Positions 44,782 to 53,430 of a stretch of 64,000 nucleotides of DNA are shown one piece after another (within the stretch, counting starts at the first letter, position 1; every line of letters starts with the position of its first letter). Location of the stretch: contig NZ_JAFBBP010000001.1 of NCBI RefSeq assembly GCF_016907275.1, positions 2,594,001 to 2,658,000 of the forward strand, read 5' to 3'. A model generated the notes under the pieces. The model saw nothing but the letters and a program-made list of their open reading frames with translations, did no database searches and was not told the DNA's origin. The position numbers and the translations under genes were made by a program. The stretch is from Micromonospora luteifusca. Its GTDB lineage: Bacteria; Actinomycetota; Actinomycetes; Mycobacteriales; Micromonosporaceae.

Positions 44782-45360
44782 TCAGCGCAGGGCGTCGTCG
44801 ACCAGTGTGCGAGCGCTGCGCCGGGCCGCGTCGGCGATCAGCGGGTCGCCATCCAGCACACCGCCGGCGAGCCCGCCGTCCAGCAGCAGGGTGAGTTGCC
44901 GGGCGAGCAGTTCCGGGTCGGCCGCGCCGGCCTGACGGGCCAGCTCGGTCACCCAGGCCCGTACCACGACTTTGTGCTCGACCGTCCGGGCGTGCACCGG
45001 GCCACCGGCGGACGATTCGGCGGCGGTGTTGATGAACGCGCAGCCGTGGTAACCCTCCCGGCGGCAGGCGCCGGCCAGTGCGTCGAACATCCCGACCAAC
45101 TGGTCGCGCGGCTCGTCGCCGGCGTCCCGGGCCGCGGACCGCAGCGCGCCGAACCACGCCTGGTCGACCCGATCGAGGTACGCCAGCACGAGATCGTCCT
45201 TGCGCGGAAAGTGCTTGTAGAGCGTCGCCTTGGCCACGCCCGACTCGGCGATCACCGTGTCCACCCCCACGCCGCGCGGCCCGTGCGCGTAGAAGAGCCG
45301 GAACGCGGTGTCCAGGATCCGGTCCCTGGCCGAGCCGGCCGGAGTGCGGGGCGCGGGCAT
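44782..45360 (-). CDS. TetR/AcrR-family repressor
   Basis: The 192-residue protein has the HTH VDTVIAESGVAKATLYKHFP and a C-terminal ligand domain (TetR_C-type, GYHGCAFINTAAES). GGGAG lies about 6 nt before the ATG. Its promoter region has an operator-like site at 45398-45417, and a closely related site lies before the oxidoreductase gene at 46042-46060 on the other side of a repeat block, so it likely controls both genes. The ligand is unknown. Confidence 0.9.
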   Translation of the reverse strand: MPAPRTPAGSARDRILDTAFRLFYAHGPRGVGVDTVIAESGVAKATLYKHFPRKDDLVLAYLDRVDQAWFGALRSAARDAGDEPRDQLVGMFDALAGACRREGYHGCAFINTAAESSAGGPVHARTVEHKVVVRAWVTELARQAGAADPELLARQLTLLLDGGLAGGVLDGDPLIADAARRSARTLVDDALR

Positions 45361-45397
45361 CGGTACTCCCTCAATCTGCTGGTGGCGGCACAGATCC

Positions 45398-45417
45398 TAC
45401 AGACAGTTCCGTCTACA
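45398..45417. promoter_or_regulatory. TetR operator upstream of tetR
   Basis: TACAGACAGTTCCGTCTACA lies 38 bp before the tetR start. Its reverse complement matches 15 of 17 bases of the site at 46042. Both resemble the TAGACAG/CTGTCTA sites common for TetR proteins of this class. Confidence 0.65.
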
Positions 45418-45557
45418 TCTCCCGTCGCGTCAGCGGACAGGCACCACCTGGGCAGGGCCGGCTTGACGTCCCACCATCATTGACACGTCCACTGCCGGCC
45501 TCCGCTGCCAGCCTCCGGTCCACCGTCCATGGCCACCGACCCACCCTGGGGCGCCCC

Positions 45558-45912
45558 TGTAGAGCTGCCCCACAAATGGGGCGGTTCTCCGGACGGAGTG
45601 AGACTCGTCCGAGCAGGAGGAGGCGCGCGAGCAGGCGGAAGCGCGTCCGAGCAGGCGGAAGCGCGTCCGAGCAGGCGGAAGCGCGTCCGAGCAGGTGCCA
45701 CGCTTCTCCCGCAGCAGACGAAGCTTGTCCGAACAGGCGACACGCGGCCCGCGCAGGCGGAGGCACGTCCGAACCGACGGCACCCGACCCCGCGCAGACA
45801 GAGGCACGTCGGAGCAGACGACACGCACCCTGTGCAGCAGGCGGCATGCGGCGTCCAGCCCCTTCCGAGGGCCGTGCCGGTTGAGCCGCCCCATATCTGG
45901 GGCAGCTCTACA
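45558..45912. repeat. 355-bp block bounded by 30-bp inverted repeats with internal 20-nt repeats
   Basis: The two ends (45558-45587 and 45883-45912) are complementary at about 27 of 30 positions; each end also holds its own small hairpin (GCCCCA-N4-TGGGGC). The interior contains three perfect copies of GTCCGAGCAGGCGGAAGCGC and further degenerate units of about 20 nt. No frame looks like a real protein. It could be a MITE-like element or a non-coding RNA locus. Confidence 0.65.
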
Positions 45913-45925
45913 GGCGCAGGAAGAC

Positions 45926-45986
45926 CCCACCCCACCCACCCACCCGCCGGCCCGCCCGCCGGCCCGCCCGCCCGCCCGCCCGTCGC
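45926..45986. repeat. CCCG/CCCA-rich microsatellite
   Basis: About 60 bp of short CCCA and GCCCGCCCGC-like repeats lie directly beyond the inverted-repeat block. No gene is seen here. Confidence 0.7.
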
Positions 45987-46041
45987 GCAAGCCCCAGCAG
46001 GTGACATCGGCACACACGACGCCTCTTCGAGGGGCCAGCAA

Positions 46042-46060
46042 TAGACAGACCTGTCTGTTA
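46042..46060. promoter_or_regulatory. TetR operator before the oxidoreductase gene
   Basis: TAGACAGACCTGTCTGTTA has perfect 6-bp arms (ACAGAC and GTCTGT) and abuts a -10-like TAGCCT (46059-46064), 50 bp upstream of the ATG. It shares 15 of 17 bases with the site at the tetR gene. Confidence 0.7.
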
Positions 46061-46115
46061 GCCTGCTCGCAATCGGCACGAGCCCATTCGATGTCCCGAC
46101 GGAGGATCGATCGAC

Positions 46116-46769
46116 ATGCGTATCGCAGTTCTCGGCACTGGCTCGGTCGGTCGAGCCATCGCCGCCCGCGCGGCGGAGCTGGGTCACCAGGTGACCATCG
46201 GCACCCGCGATGTCGCGGCCATTCGGTCCGGCGAACACGCCCACTGGGCGGCGCAGCACCCCGAGGTCGGCCTGGCGACCCTCGCCGAAGCCGCCGGCGC
46301 CGCCGAACTCGTGGTGAACGCCACCAACGGCAACGGCTCGCTACCCGCGCTGGCCGCGGCCGGTGCACCGAACCTGGCCGGCAAGGTTCTGCTCGACATC
46401 GCCAACCCGCTCGACTTCGGTGCGGGCTTTCCGCCCACCCTGTCGGTGCACAACACCGACTCCCTCGCTGAACGCATCCAGCGCGAGTTTCCGCAGACCA
46501 TGGTGGTCAAGTCGCTCAACACGCTCACCGCCGAGCTGATGGTGCATCCGCGTCAGCTCGCCGGCGGCGAGCACAGCGTCTTCGTCTCCGGTGACGACGC
46601 GGAGGCCAAGCGGATCGTCACCGGACTGCTCATCAGCTTCGGGCACACCGACGTGATCGACCTCGGTGACCTCTCCACCGCGCGGGGCACCGAGATGCTG
46701 CTGCCACTCTGGTTACGGCTCTACGGGCGACTCGACACCGCCATCTTCAACATCAAGGTCGTCCGCTGA
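46116..46769 (+). CDS. NADP/F420-type oxidoreductase (NADPH-dependent F420 reductase family)
   Basis: The 217-residue protein starts with a dinucleotide-binding motif (RIAVLGTGSVGRAIAARAAE) and the family motif VTIGTRD for NADP phosphate, followed by LVVNATNGNGS and a C-terminal helix bundle. The family includes F420H2:NADP oxidoreductases and simple NAD(P)-binding proteins; F420 use is possible in actinobacteria but not proved. GGAGG lies about 8 nt before the ATG, and a TetR operator lies over the promoter. Confidence 0.85.
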   Translation: MRIAVLGTGSVGRAIAARAAELGHQVTIGTRDVAAIRSGEHAHWAAQHPEVGLATLAEAAGAAELVVNATNGNGSLPALAAAGAPNLAGKVLLDIANPLDFGAGFPPTLSVHNTDSLAERIQREFPQTMVVKSLNTLTAELMVHPRQLAGGEHSVFVSGDDAEAKRIVTGLLISFGHTDVIDLGDLSTARGTEMLLPLWLRLYGRLDTAIFNIKVVR

Positions 46770-46783
46770 CCAAGCCCGAACAG

Positions 46784-46822
46784 CCCGAAGGGGGCCTGCG
46801 CCGAACGCAGACCCCCTTCGGG
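46784..46822. terminator. Bidirectional hairpin terminator
   Basis: An 11-bp perfect repeat CCCGAAGGGGG / CCCCCTTCGGG continues inward as a CTGCG/CGCAG stem with one mismatch and a CCGAA loop, between the convergent oxidoreductase and response regulator genes. Confidence 0.85.
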
Positions 46823-46830
46823 TACGCCGA

Positions 46831-47532
46831 TCACGGCTCGAACTTGTAGCCCAGGCCCCGAACGGTGACGATGAAGCGCGGCGCGGACGGCTCCGGCTCG
46901 ATCTTGGAACGCAGCCGCTTGACGTGCACGTCCAACGTCTTGGTGTCACCGACGTAGTCGGCGCCCCAGACCCGGTCGATGAGCTGGCCGCGGGTGAGCA
47001 CCCGGCCCGCGTTGCGCAGGAGCAGTTCCAGCAGCTCGAATTCCTTCAGCGGCAGCTGCACGGCCCCGCCATCGACGGTCACCACGTGCCGTTCGATGTC
47101 CATCCGCACAGGCCCGGCGGCAAGCGTCGGAGCGCCCGCTTCGGCCACCTCCGGGCTCTGCCGGCGCAGCACCGCCCGGATCCGGGCAACCAGTTCCCGC
47201 GGCGAGTACGGCTTGGTGACGTAGTCGTCGGCGCCGATCTCCAGCCCGACCACCTTGTCGATCTCGCTGTCCCGGGCCGTGACCATGATGATCGGCACGG
47301 CCGACCGCTGCCGCAGTTGCCGGCAGACCTCGGTCCCGGACATCTCTGGCAACATCAGGTCGAGCAGCACGATGTCGGCGCCGGTCCGGTCGAACTCGGT
47401 GAGGGCGTCAGTGCCGGTCGCAGCGACCGAAACCTCGAAGCCCTCCTTACGGAGCATGTACGACAAGGCGTCGGAGAACGACTCCTCGTCCTCGACCACC
47501 AGAACGCGGCTCAACGGGGACTTCCTTTCCAT
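46831..47532 (-). CDS. OmpR/PhoB-family response regulator (RegX3/PhoP-like)
   Basis: The 233-residue regulator has a receiver (LVVEDEESFSDALSYML, phospho-Asp in IVLLDLMLPEMSG, Lys in VTKPYSP) and a winged-helix DNA-binding domain (PLKEFELLELLLRNAGRVLT, VKRLRSKIEPEP). It pairs with the SenX3-like kinase upstream, 6 bp apart on the same strand. In mycobacteria SenX3-RegX3, and in Streptomyces PhoR-PhoP, control the phosphate-starvation response; PHO-box-like repeats near phoU support that role here. Confidence 0.93.
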   Translation of the reverse strand: MERKSPLSRVLVVEDEESFSDALSYMLRKEGFEVSVAATGTDALTEFDRTGADIVLLDLMLPEMSGTEVCRQLRQRSAVPIIMVTARDSEIDKVVGLEIGADDYVTKPYSPRELVARIRAVLRRQSPEVAEAGAPTLAAGPVRMDIERHVVTVDGGAVQLPLKEFELLELLLRNAGRVLTRGQLIDRVWGADYVGDTKTLDVHVKRLRSKIEPEPSAPRFIVTVRGLGYKFEP

Positions 47533-47538
47533 TTGCTG

Positions 47539-48822
47539 TCAGACCTGCCGTAGCCCAGCCGGACCGGACTCGATCCCAACCGGCGGCAGTGTCGCCAGCA
47601 GGTCATCCGGGGGACTGGCGGGCAGCCGGAGGGTGAACGTCGATCCACCACCAAGAGTGCTCGACACCTCGACCCGTCCGCCATGGTTGCTCGCGATGTG
47701 TTTCACGATCGCCAGGCCGAGCCCAGTGCCGCCGGTGGCACGCGAACGGGCCTGGTCTGCCCGGTAGAACCGCTCGAAGATGCGATCCACGTCGGTGGGG
47801 GCGATGCCGATGCCCTGGTCGGCGACCGCGATCTCGACGTGCTCGTCGTCACCGCGGAGGGTGACCCGCACAACGGTGTCCTCGCCCGAGTAGTTGATGG
47901 CGTTCTCCACGAGATTCGCCACCGCCGTGGCGAGTTGGGAGTCGCTGCCGTACGCGGTGAGGCCACGCTCACCGTCGACGCTCACCTCGACACCGCGGGC
48001 GGAAGCTGTGGTGCGGGTCCGGTCGACCACCTCGGCGATCACCCAGTCCAACGCGACCGGCTCGGGTGGCGGCTGCGGTTCGGCGCCCTGCAACCGGGTC
48101 AGCTCCAGCAACTCCTGCACCAGCCGGCCCAGCCGGGTCGACTCGTGCTGGATCCGTTCGGCGAACCGGCGGGCGGCCACCAGGTCCTCGGAGAGGTCGG
48201 GTGCCGCGGCGTCGGCCGGCTCGGTCGCGTCCAGCAGTGCCTCGGCGAGCAGTTGCAGCGCCCCGATCGGGGTCTTGAGCTCGTGGCTCACGTTGGCCAC
48301 GAAATCGCGTCGTACGCGGGTCAGCCGGTGTGACTCGGTCACGTCGACCGCCTCCACCGCGATGAAGCCATTGCCGAGGCCCATTGCTCGCAGGTGCACG
48401 CCGAGCGGGTTCTCCCCCGCGCTGTCGCGACCTCGGGGCAGGTCCAGCTCGATCTCGCGCCGCACACCGGTGCGTCGTACCTGACCGGCAAGGGTGCGGA
48501 TCAGCGGGTGCGCCGCGATCGAGCCGGGGCGACTGCCGGTACGCAGAAGCCCCATCGCGCGGGCGGCCGGATTGATCAGCACGGGCACGTCGTCGTTGTC
48601 CAGTACCACGACACCGGCGCGGAGTGAGTCGATCGTCCGGCGGCCGAGTCCGGCCTGCTGCTCGTCGGCTATCGCGGGCCTCCCCCTGCTCCAGCGGGAG
48701 CTCGCGCTGCCCGTCGACGTGGAGCGACCGTCCCGCGCCGGCAGGAACCGGGGCAGCACGAAACCGGCGGCCAACCCGGCCACCAACGCCACGGCCACCA
48801 CGACCGCCACCGCCCACTCCAC
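47539..48822 (-). CDS. SenX3/PhoR-like sensor histidine kinase
   Basis: The 427-residue kinase has an N-terminal membrane helix, a PAS-like domain (about 60-165), the HisKA box with His180 in VANVSHELKTPIG, and HATPase_c motifs NLVENAINYS, DQGIGIAPTD and GGTGLGLAIVKH. The short outside segment suggests it senses phosphate indirectly through the transport/PhoU machinery. Its GTG start has TACGAT 6 nt upstream. It is divergent from phoU. Confidence 0.92.
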   Translation of the reverse strand: MEWAVAVVVAVALVAGLAAGFVLPRFLPARDGRSTSTGSASSRWSRGRPAIADEQQAGLGRRTIDSLRAGVVVLDNDDVPVLINPAARAMGLLRTGSRPGSIAAHPLIRTLAGQVRRTGVRREIELDLPRGRDSAGENPLGVHLRAMGLGNGFIAVEAVDVTESHRLTRVRRDFVANVSHELKTPIGALQLLAEALLDATEPADAAAPDLSEDLVAARRFAERIQHESTRLGRLVQELLELTRLQGAEPQPPPEPVALDWVIAEVVDRTRTTASARGVEVSVDGERGLTAYGSDSQLATAVANLVENAINYSGEDTVVRVTLRGDDEHVEIAVADQGIGIAPTDVDRIFERFYRADQARSRATGGTGLGLAIVKHIASNHGGRVEVSSTLGGGSTFTLRLPASPPDDLLATLPPVGIESGPAGLRQV

Positions 48823-48828
48823 CCGGCG

Positions 48829-48834
48829 ATCGTA
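48829..48834 (-). promoter_or_regulatory. -10 box TACGAT for the senX3-regX3-like operon
   Basis: TACGAT ends 6 nt before the GTG at 48822 on the minus strand, fitting a leaderless promoter. Confidence 0.5.
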
Positions 48835-48884
48835 GGGTCATTGTTAACCTGGCTACCACACAGACCGGGACGAATCACCCTCAC

Positions 48885-48937
48885 TTTCAGAATTGTTCAC
48901 CCCTGCGTCTGGCGTCGTTCACCGTGGTTCATCCGGG
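48885..48937 (+). promoter_or_regulatory. PHO-box-like direct repeats upstream of phoU
   Basis: GTTCACC units start at 48895 and 48917, and a GTTCATCC at 48927, spaced by about 22 and 10 bp; a weaker TTTCA unit precedes at about 48885. Direct repeats of GTTCACC at roughly 11-bp steps are the PhoP/RegX3 binding site in Streptomyces and mycobacteria. The repeats lie between the divergent kinase and phoU genes. Confidence 0.6.
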
Positions 48938-49024
48938 GTCCGCCCGCGCGCCCTACCGTTGGCGTCGCACCTGCTCAACCCCCCTGCGCCGGCACCCGTC
49001 GGCGGCGACCGACCACAGGACGTG

Positions 49025-49681
49025 ATGATGCGCGACGAGTTCCGGGCCGACCTCCAGATCGTCAGCCAACTGCTGGTGGACATGGCGGAGGGCGTCCGCG
49101 CCGCCATGCGCCAGGCCACCCGGGCCCTGCTCACCGCCGACCGGCAGGCCGCCGAGACGGTCATTGAGCGGGACGCCGAGATCGACGACCTCTACCGGCA
49201 CGTCGAGGAGCGGGTCTGTGACCTGCTCGCCCGACAGGCGCCGGTCGCCTCCGACCTCCGAGCAATGATCACCGCGCTGCACGTTGCCGCGGACCTGGAG
49301 CGAATGGGCGACCTCGCCGAGCACGTGGGCAAGACCGCGCTGCGCCGGCACCCCTCCCCCGCCGTCCCCGCCGAACTGCGGACGGTCTTCACCGAAATGT
49401 CCGAGATCGCCGACCGGATGGCCGTGAAGATCGGCTCGGTGCTGGCGAAGCCCGACGCCGACCTCGCTGGCGAGCTGGACAGCGACGACGATGCCATGGA
49501 CGAGCTGCACAAGAACCTGTTCGCAATGCTGCTCGGCGACGAGTGGCCGTACGGGGTGGAGACCGCGATCGACGCCACCCTGCTGGGCCGCTACTACGAG
49601 CGCTTCGCCGACCACGCGGTCAACGCCGGCGAGCACGTGATCTACCTGATCACCGGGGAGAACACGCCCACCGGCAGCTGA
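49025..49681 (+). CDS. phoU: Phosphate-signalling protein PhoU
   Basis: The 218-residue protein is all-helical with two PhoU repeats of conserved acidic metal motifs (VIERDAEIDDLYRHVEERV and LDSDDDAMDELHKNLF). PhoU dampens the phosphate sensor kinase when phosphate is plentiful. It is divergent from the SenX3-like gene. The first of two adjacent ATGs is used, with AGGA 5-6 nt upstream. PHO-box-like repeats precede it, so it is likely in the Pho regulon. Confidence 0.95.
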   Translation: MMRDEFRADLQIVSQLLVDMAEGVRAAMRQATRALLTADRQAAETVIERDAEIDDLYRHVEERVCDLLARQAPVASDLRAMITALHVAADLERMGDLAEHVGKTALRRHPSPAVPAELRTVFTEMSEIADRMAVKIGSVLAKPDADLAGELDSDDDAMDELHKNLFAMLLGDEWPYGVETAIDATLLGRYYERFADHAVNAGEHVIYLITGENTPTGS

Positions 49682-49696
49682 GCCCCGATCGGGATC

Positions 49697-49740
49697 GGGG
49701 CCCCTCGTCAGCGCTCACGCGCTGACGAGGGGCCCCTTTT
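49697..49740. terminator. Strong intrinsic terminator
   Basis: A perfect 18-bp stem (GGGGCCCCTCGTCAGCGC and complement) with loop TCAC is followed by TTTT. It separates the convergent phoU and phosphoglycerate mutase genes. Confidence 0.95.
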
Positions 49741-49747
49741 CAGCAGC

Positions 49748-50515
49748 TCAGCGACCCTGGTTCGCCACCGCGGCGGCGGCTTCCTTCGCGGCGGTCGGGT
49801 CGAGGTAGGTGCCACCCAGCGTGAGCGGGCGCAGGTGCGGATCGAGGTCGTAGCGCAGCGGGATGCCCGTCGGGATGTTCAGCTTGGCGATCGCCTCGTC
49901 GGAGATCTGGTCGAGGTGCTTGACCAGGGCGCGCAGCGAGTTGCCGTGCGCGGCCACCAGCACCGTCCGGCCGGCCAGGATGTCCGGCACGATCGAGTCG
50001 TACCAGTAGGGCAGCATCCGGTCGACGACGTCCTTGAGGCATTCGGTACGCGGCATCAGCTCGGTCGGCAGCAGCGCGTAGCGGGGGTCACCGACCTGCG
50101 ACCACTTGTCGTTGTCGTCGATCGGCGGCGGTGGGGTGTCGTACGACCGGCGCCAGAGCATGAACTGCTCCTCGCCGTACTCATCCAGGGTCTGCTTCTT
50201 GTTCTTGCCCTGCAGGGCGCCGTAGTGCCGCTCATTGAGCCGCCACGACCGGCGCACCGCGATCCAGTGCCGGTCGGCGGCGCTGAGCGCCAACTCGGCG
50301 GTGCGGATCGCACGGCGCAGCACGCTGGTGTGCACGACGTCCGGCAGCAGGCTGTGCTCGCGCATCAGCTCGCCACCGCGCCGCGCCTCGCCCTCGCCCT
50401 TCTCGGTCAGGTCGACGTCCACCCAGCCGGTGAAGAGGTTCTTGGCATTCCAGTCGCTCTCACCGTGCCGCAGCAGGACCAGCGTCCCGACGGTGGGCCC
50501 TTCGCTCGCAGTCAT
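49748..50515 (-). CDS. gpmA: 2,3-bisphosphoglycerate-dependent phosphoglycerate mutase
   Basis: The 255-residue glycolytic enzyme interconverts 3- and 2-phosphoglycerate. The phospho-His lies in [20 protein letters not shown], the second His in [17 protein letters not shown], and [15 protein letters not shown] holds the active Glu. I start at MTASEGPT; an ATG 3 codons earlier is possible. A weak CAGGAT lies 7 nt before the chosen ATG. Gpm beside SenX3-RegX3 is the known actinobacterial order. Confidence 0.95.
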   Translation of the reverse strand: MTASEGPTVGTLVLLRHGESDWNAKNLFTGWVDVDLTEKGEGEARRGGELMREHSLLPDVVHTSVLRRAIRTAELALSAADRHWIAVRRSWRLNERHYGALQGKNKKQTLDEYGEEQFMLWRRSYDTPPPPIDDNDKWSQVGDPRYALLPTELMPRTECLKDVVDRMLPYWYDSIVPDILAGRTVLVAAHGNSLRALVKHLDQISDEAIAKLNIPTGIPLRYDLDPHLRPLTLGGTYLDPTAAKEAAAAVANQGR

Positions 50516-50667
50516 GCGGATCATCCTGCCTCAACCGTCCCTGGGACACGCGGGCAGCCGTCGTGACGACCACCACGTGAAAACGCGGGTGACCAGCGGA
50601 TCCACCCGCCGCTAGGGTTGTAAGGCACGACAGTCACATCGGTCATTACTTTCGAGCGGGGCGCCAT

Positions 50668-51951
50668 ATGCGGACGATGCGGAGTTGGTTCCGGGACACC
50701 ACCGGCGGCCTGCCGACCACTTTCTGGTACCTGTGGTCAGGCACCCTGATCAACCGGCTCGGCTCGTTCGTCCTCGTCTTCCTCGCCATCTACCTGACCC
50801 AGGAGCGCGGTTTCTCGGCCTCCCAGGCTGGCCTGGTGATCGGCCTGTGGGGCGTCGGCGGGGCGTTCGGCACCACCGCCGGCGGCACGTTGGCAGACCG
50901 GTGGGGCCGCCGACCGACGTTGCTCACCGCACACGTGGGCGCCGCCGCCATGATGCTCGCGCTCGGGCTGGCCCGGGACCTCTGGGCGGTGGCGCTGGGC
51001 GCCCTCCTGCTCGGCATGTTCGCCGAGGCGGCCCGGCCCGCGTTCGGGGCGATGATGATCGACGTGGTCCCGGCGAAGGACCGACTACGCGCCTTCTCGC
51101 TCAACTACTGGGCGATCAACCTTGGCTTCGCCTGCGCCGCCGTGCTCGCCGGCCTCGCCGCACAGGCCGACTACCTGCTGCTGTTCGTGGTCGACGCGGG
51201 CACCATGCTGGTAACCGCGCTGATCATCTTCATGCGGGTGCCGGAGACCCGGCAGGCCGGTTCCGCCAGCACCGCAACGGCGAGTGCCCCACGCGGCGCC
51301 CTACGCACGATCCTCAGCGACCGCGTCTTCCTGGGCTTCGTGGCCCTCAACCTGTTCTCCGCGCTGGTCTTCCTCCAGCACATCTCGATGCTGCCGATCG
51401 CCATGGGTGACGACGGCCTGAGCCCGGCCACCTACGGCACGGTCATCGCGCTCAACGGCGTCCTCATCGTGGTCGGCCAGCTCTTCGTACCCCGACTGAT
51501 CAGGGGTCGGAGCCGCTCGTACGTGCTCGCGCTGGCGGCCGTGGTGATGGGTGTCGGGTTCGGGCTGACCGCGTTCGCCGGCACCGCCTGGTTCTACGGG
51601 CTGACCGTGCTGATCTGGACGCTCGGCGAGATGCTGAACTCGCCGTCCAACTCCACGCTGATCGCCGAGCTTTCCCCGGCCGAGTTGCGCGGCCGCTACC
51701 AGGGCGTGTTCTCCCTCTCGTGGCAGATCGCCGGAGCCAGCGCACCGATCCTCGGCGGTCTGGTGCGCGAACACGCCGGCAACGACACCCTCTGGTACGG
51801 CTGCGCGATGCTCGGCGTTCTGACCGCGGTGGCCCACCTGGTGTCGGGGCCGGCCCGGGAACGGCGTGCCGTCGCGCTGCGCCGCTCCGGCGAAGCGCTG
51901 GCACCGGTCACCGCCCACCGGGGGCCCCAGCCCGCCGAAGCAACCGCCTGA
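50668..51951 (+). CDS. MFS transporter, copy 1 of tandem pair
   Basis: The 427-residue protein has 12 predicted helices and the MFS motif A-like GTLADRWGRRPTLL between helices 2 and 3. It begins WFRDTTGGLPTTFWYLWSGT, the same opening as the next gene, so the two are clear paralogues. Efflux of an unknown compound is the likely role. Nothing in the promoter is decisive. Confidence 0.9.
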   Translation: MRTMRSWFRDTTGGLPTTFWYLWSGTLINRLGSFVLVFLAIYLTQERGFSASQAGLVIGLWGVGGAFGTTAGGTLADRWGRRPTLLTAHVGAAAMMLALGLARDLWAVALGALLLGMFAEAARPAFGAMMIDVVPAKDRLRAFSLNYWAINLGFACAAVLAGLAAQADYLLLFVVDAGTMLVTALIIFMRVPETRQAGSASTATASAPRGALRTILSDRVFLGFVALNLFSALVFLQHISMLPIAMGDDGLSPATYGTVIALNGVLIVVGQLFVPRLIRGRSRSYVLALAAVVMGVGFGLTAFAGTAWFYGLTVLIWTLGEMLNSPSNSTLIAELSPAELRGRYQGVFSLSWQIAGASAPILGGLVREHAGNDTLWYGCAMLGVLTAVAHLVSGPARERRAVALRRSGEALAPVTAHRGPQPAEATA

Positions 51952-52048
51952 CGAAAGACCGAAGATCAAGATAACGGCTGGCGCAATGGCCCCCGACTTC
52001 CTACCGTGCACAGGAAACGGTTAGGAAACCGAACTGTCGGGAGGTCGG

Positions 52049-53347
52049 GTGTACGCCCTGCGGCGCTGGTGGCACGACACCGCGGGCGGTCTCCCCGCCA
52101 CCTTCTGGTACCTCTGGGCCGGCCTGCTGATCAACCGGGCCGGTGCCTTCGCCATGCTGTTCCTCTCGCTCTACCTCACCGACGTACGCGGAGCGAGCGT
52201 TGGGCTGGCCGGAACGGTGGTCGGCGCGTACGGGGCCGGTGGGGCAGCCGGTGTGCTGCTCGGCGGGGTGCTGGCCGACCGGTGGGGCCGCCGGGCAACC
52301 CTCCTCGCCGCGCACCTGGTCACGGCCGGCCTGATGGTGGCGCTCGCCTTCAGCCGGCCGCTGCTCCTGATCGCGGTGCTCTCCGCGCTGATCGGCGTGG
52401 TCCACTCGATGCCCAGCCCGGCGTTCGTCGCGGCGATCGTCGACGTGGTGCCCGCCGAACGGCGTTCGCGCGCGTTCAACCTCCAGTTCTGGGCGTTCAA
52501 CCTGGGAATGGCGGTCGCGTCGTTGCTCGCCGGGGTGCTGGCCGAGGCGAGCTTCACCGCGCTCTTCCTGGTCGACGCCGGTGCCACCCTGACGGCCGCC
52601 GCCGTGATCGGCTGGAAGGTGCCGGAGACTCTGCGCATTGCCGCGCCGGCCGTCGACCTTCAGCCGCCGGCACCCTCGGCGCCGACGTCCGTCCGGCCCC
52701 GCCGTCCGGGGCTGCACACCGCGCTCACGGACCGCACGTTCCTGGTCTTCGTCGGGCTCACCTTCGTGCTCGCCGTGCTCACCATGCAGACCTCCACGAT
52801 CATGCCGCTGGCGATGAGCGCGGACGGCCTGGGCCCATCGGCGTACGGGTTGGTGGTGGCGCTCGGTGGCGCGCTGATCGTGGTTGGGCAACTGTTCGTG
52901 CCCCGGCTGATCGACCGGCACCGCAAGGACGTCGTGCTGGCCGTCTCCACCGCGCTGCTCGCGCTCGGTTTCGGCGTACTCGCCGTCGCCGACGGGCTGG
53001 CCATCTACCTCGGTGCCGCGGCGGTCTGGACGGTCGGTTCGATGCTCGCCGCCCCGCCCAACGCGCAGATCAACGCCGACCTGGCCCCGCCGCAGCTACG
53101 CGCCCGGTACCAGTCGGTCTTCTACCTGACGTTTCCGGCCGCGGCGTTCGTCGCTCCCACGCTCGGCGGGTTGAGCCTGCAGCACCTCGGGGACCGGCAC
53201 TGGCTGATCGTGGGTGGGCTCGGCATGGTGGCCGCACTCGGGCACCTGTTCGCCGGACCACCCCGGGAGCGACACGTGGCCGCGCTCCGCCGGGCCGCCG
53301 AGCGGAAGCCGGTAACACCCGTCGACGACCGCGCGCCGATCGCATAA
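52049..53347 (+). CDS. MFS transporter, copy 2 of tandem pair
   Basis: The 432-residue 12-helix transporter shares the opening (WHDTAGGLPATFWYLWAG) and loop motif GVLADRWGRRATLL with the preceding gene, 97 bp upstream. A tandem duplication followed by divergence is likely; the two may handle different substrates. GGGAGG lies 4 nt before the GTG. The last 17 nt of the gene region, including the stop, are directly duplicated just downstream (53341-53374). Confidence 0.9.
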   Translation: MYALRRWWHDTAGGLPATFWYLWAGLLINRAGAFAMLFLSLYLTDVRGASVGLAGTVVGAYGAGGAAGVLLGGVLADRWGRRATLLAAHLVTAGLMVALAFSRPLLLIAVLSALIGVVHSMPSPAFVAAIVDVVPAERRSRAFNLQFWAFNLGMAVASLLAGVLAEASFTALFLVDAGATLTAAAVIGWKVPETLRIAAPAVDLQPPAPSAPTSVRPRRPGLHTALTDRTFLVFVGLTFVLAVLTMQTSTIMPLAMSADGLGPSAYGLVVALGGALIVVGQLFVPRLIDRHRKDVVLAVSTALLALGFGVLAVADGLAIYLGAAAVWTVGSMLAAPPNAQINADLAPPQLRARYQSVFYLTFPAAAFVAPTLGGLSLQHLGDRHWLIVGGLGMVAALGHLFAGPPRERHVAALRRAAERKPVTPVDDRAPIA

Positions 53348-53396
53348 GGGCGTTTATCGCATAAGGGCGTTTACGGTACGCAACGTTTCACGCAAA

Positions 53397-53430
53397 GCGC
53401 CCACCACGTCCCTAAGGTCGTGGTGGGCGC
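53397..53430 (+). terminator. Hairpin terminator after the MFS pair
   Basis: A perfect 12-bp repeat GCGCCCACCACG / CGTGGTGGGCGC with a 10-nt loop lies 50 bp after the stop. Confidence 0.8.

Noticed and set aside
45544..46044. Protein-coding gene inside the repeat block (Arg/Ala-rich frames on both strands)
   Set aside because: Frames consist of translated 20-nt repeats with no ribosome site and no conserved motif; third-position GC bias is absent.
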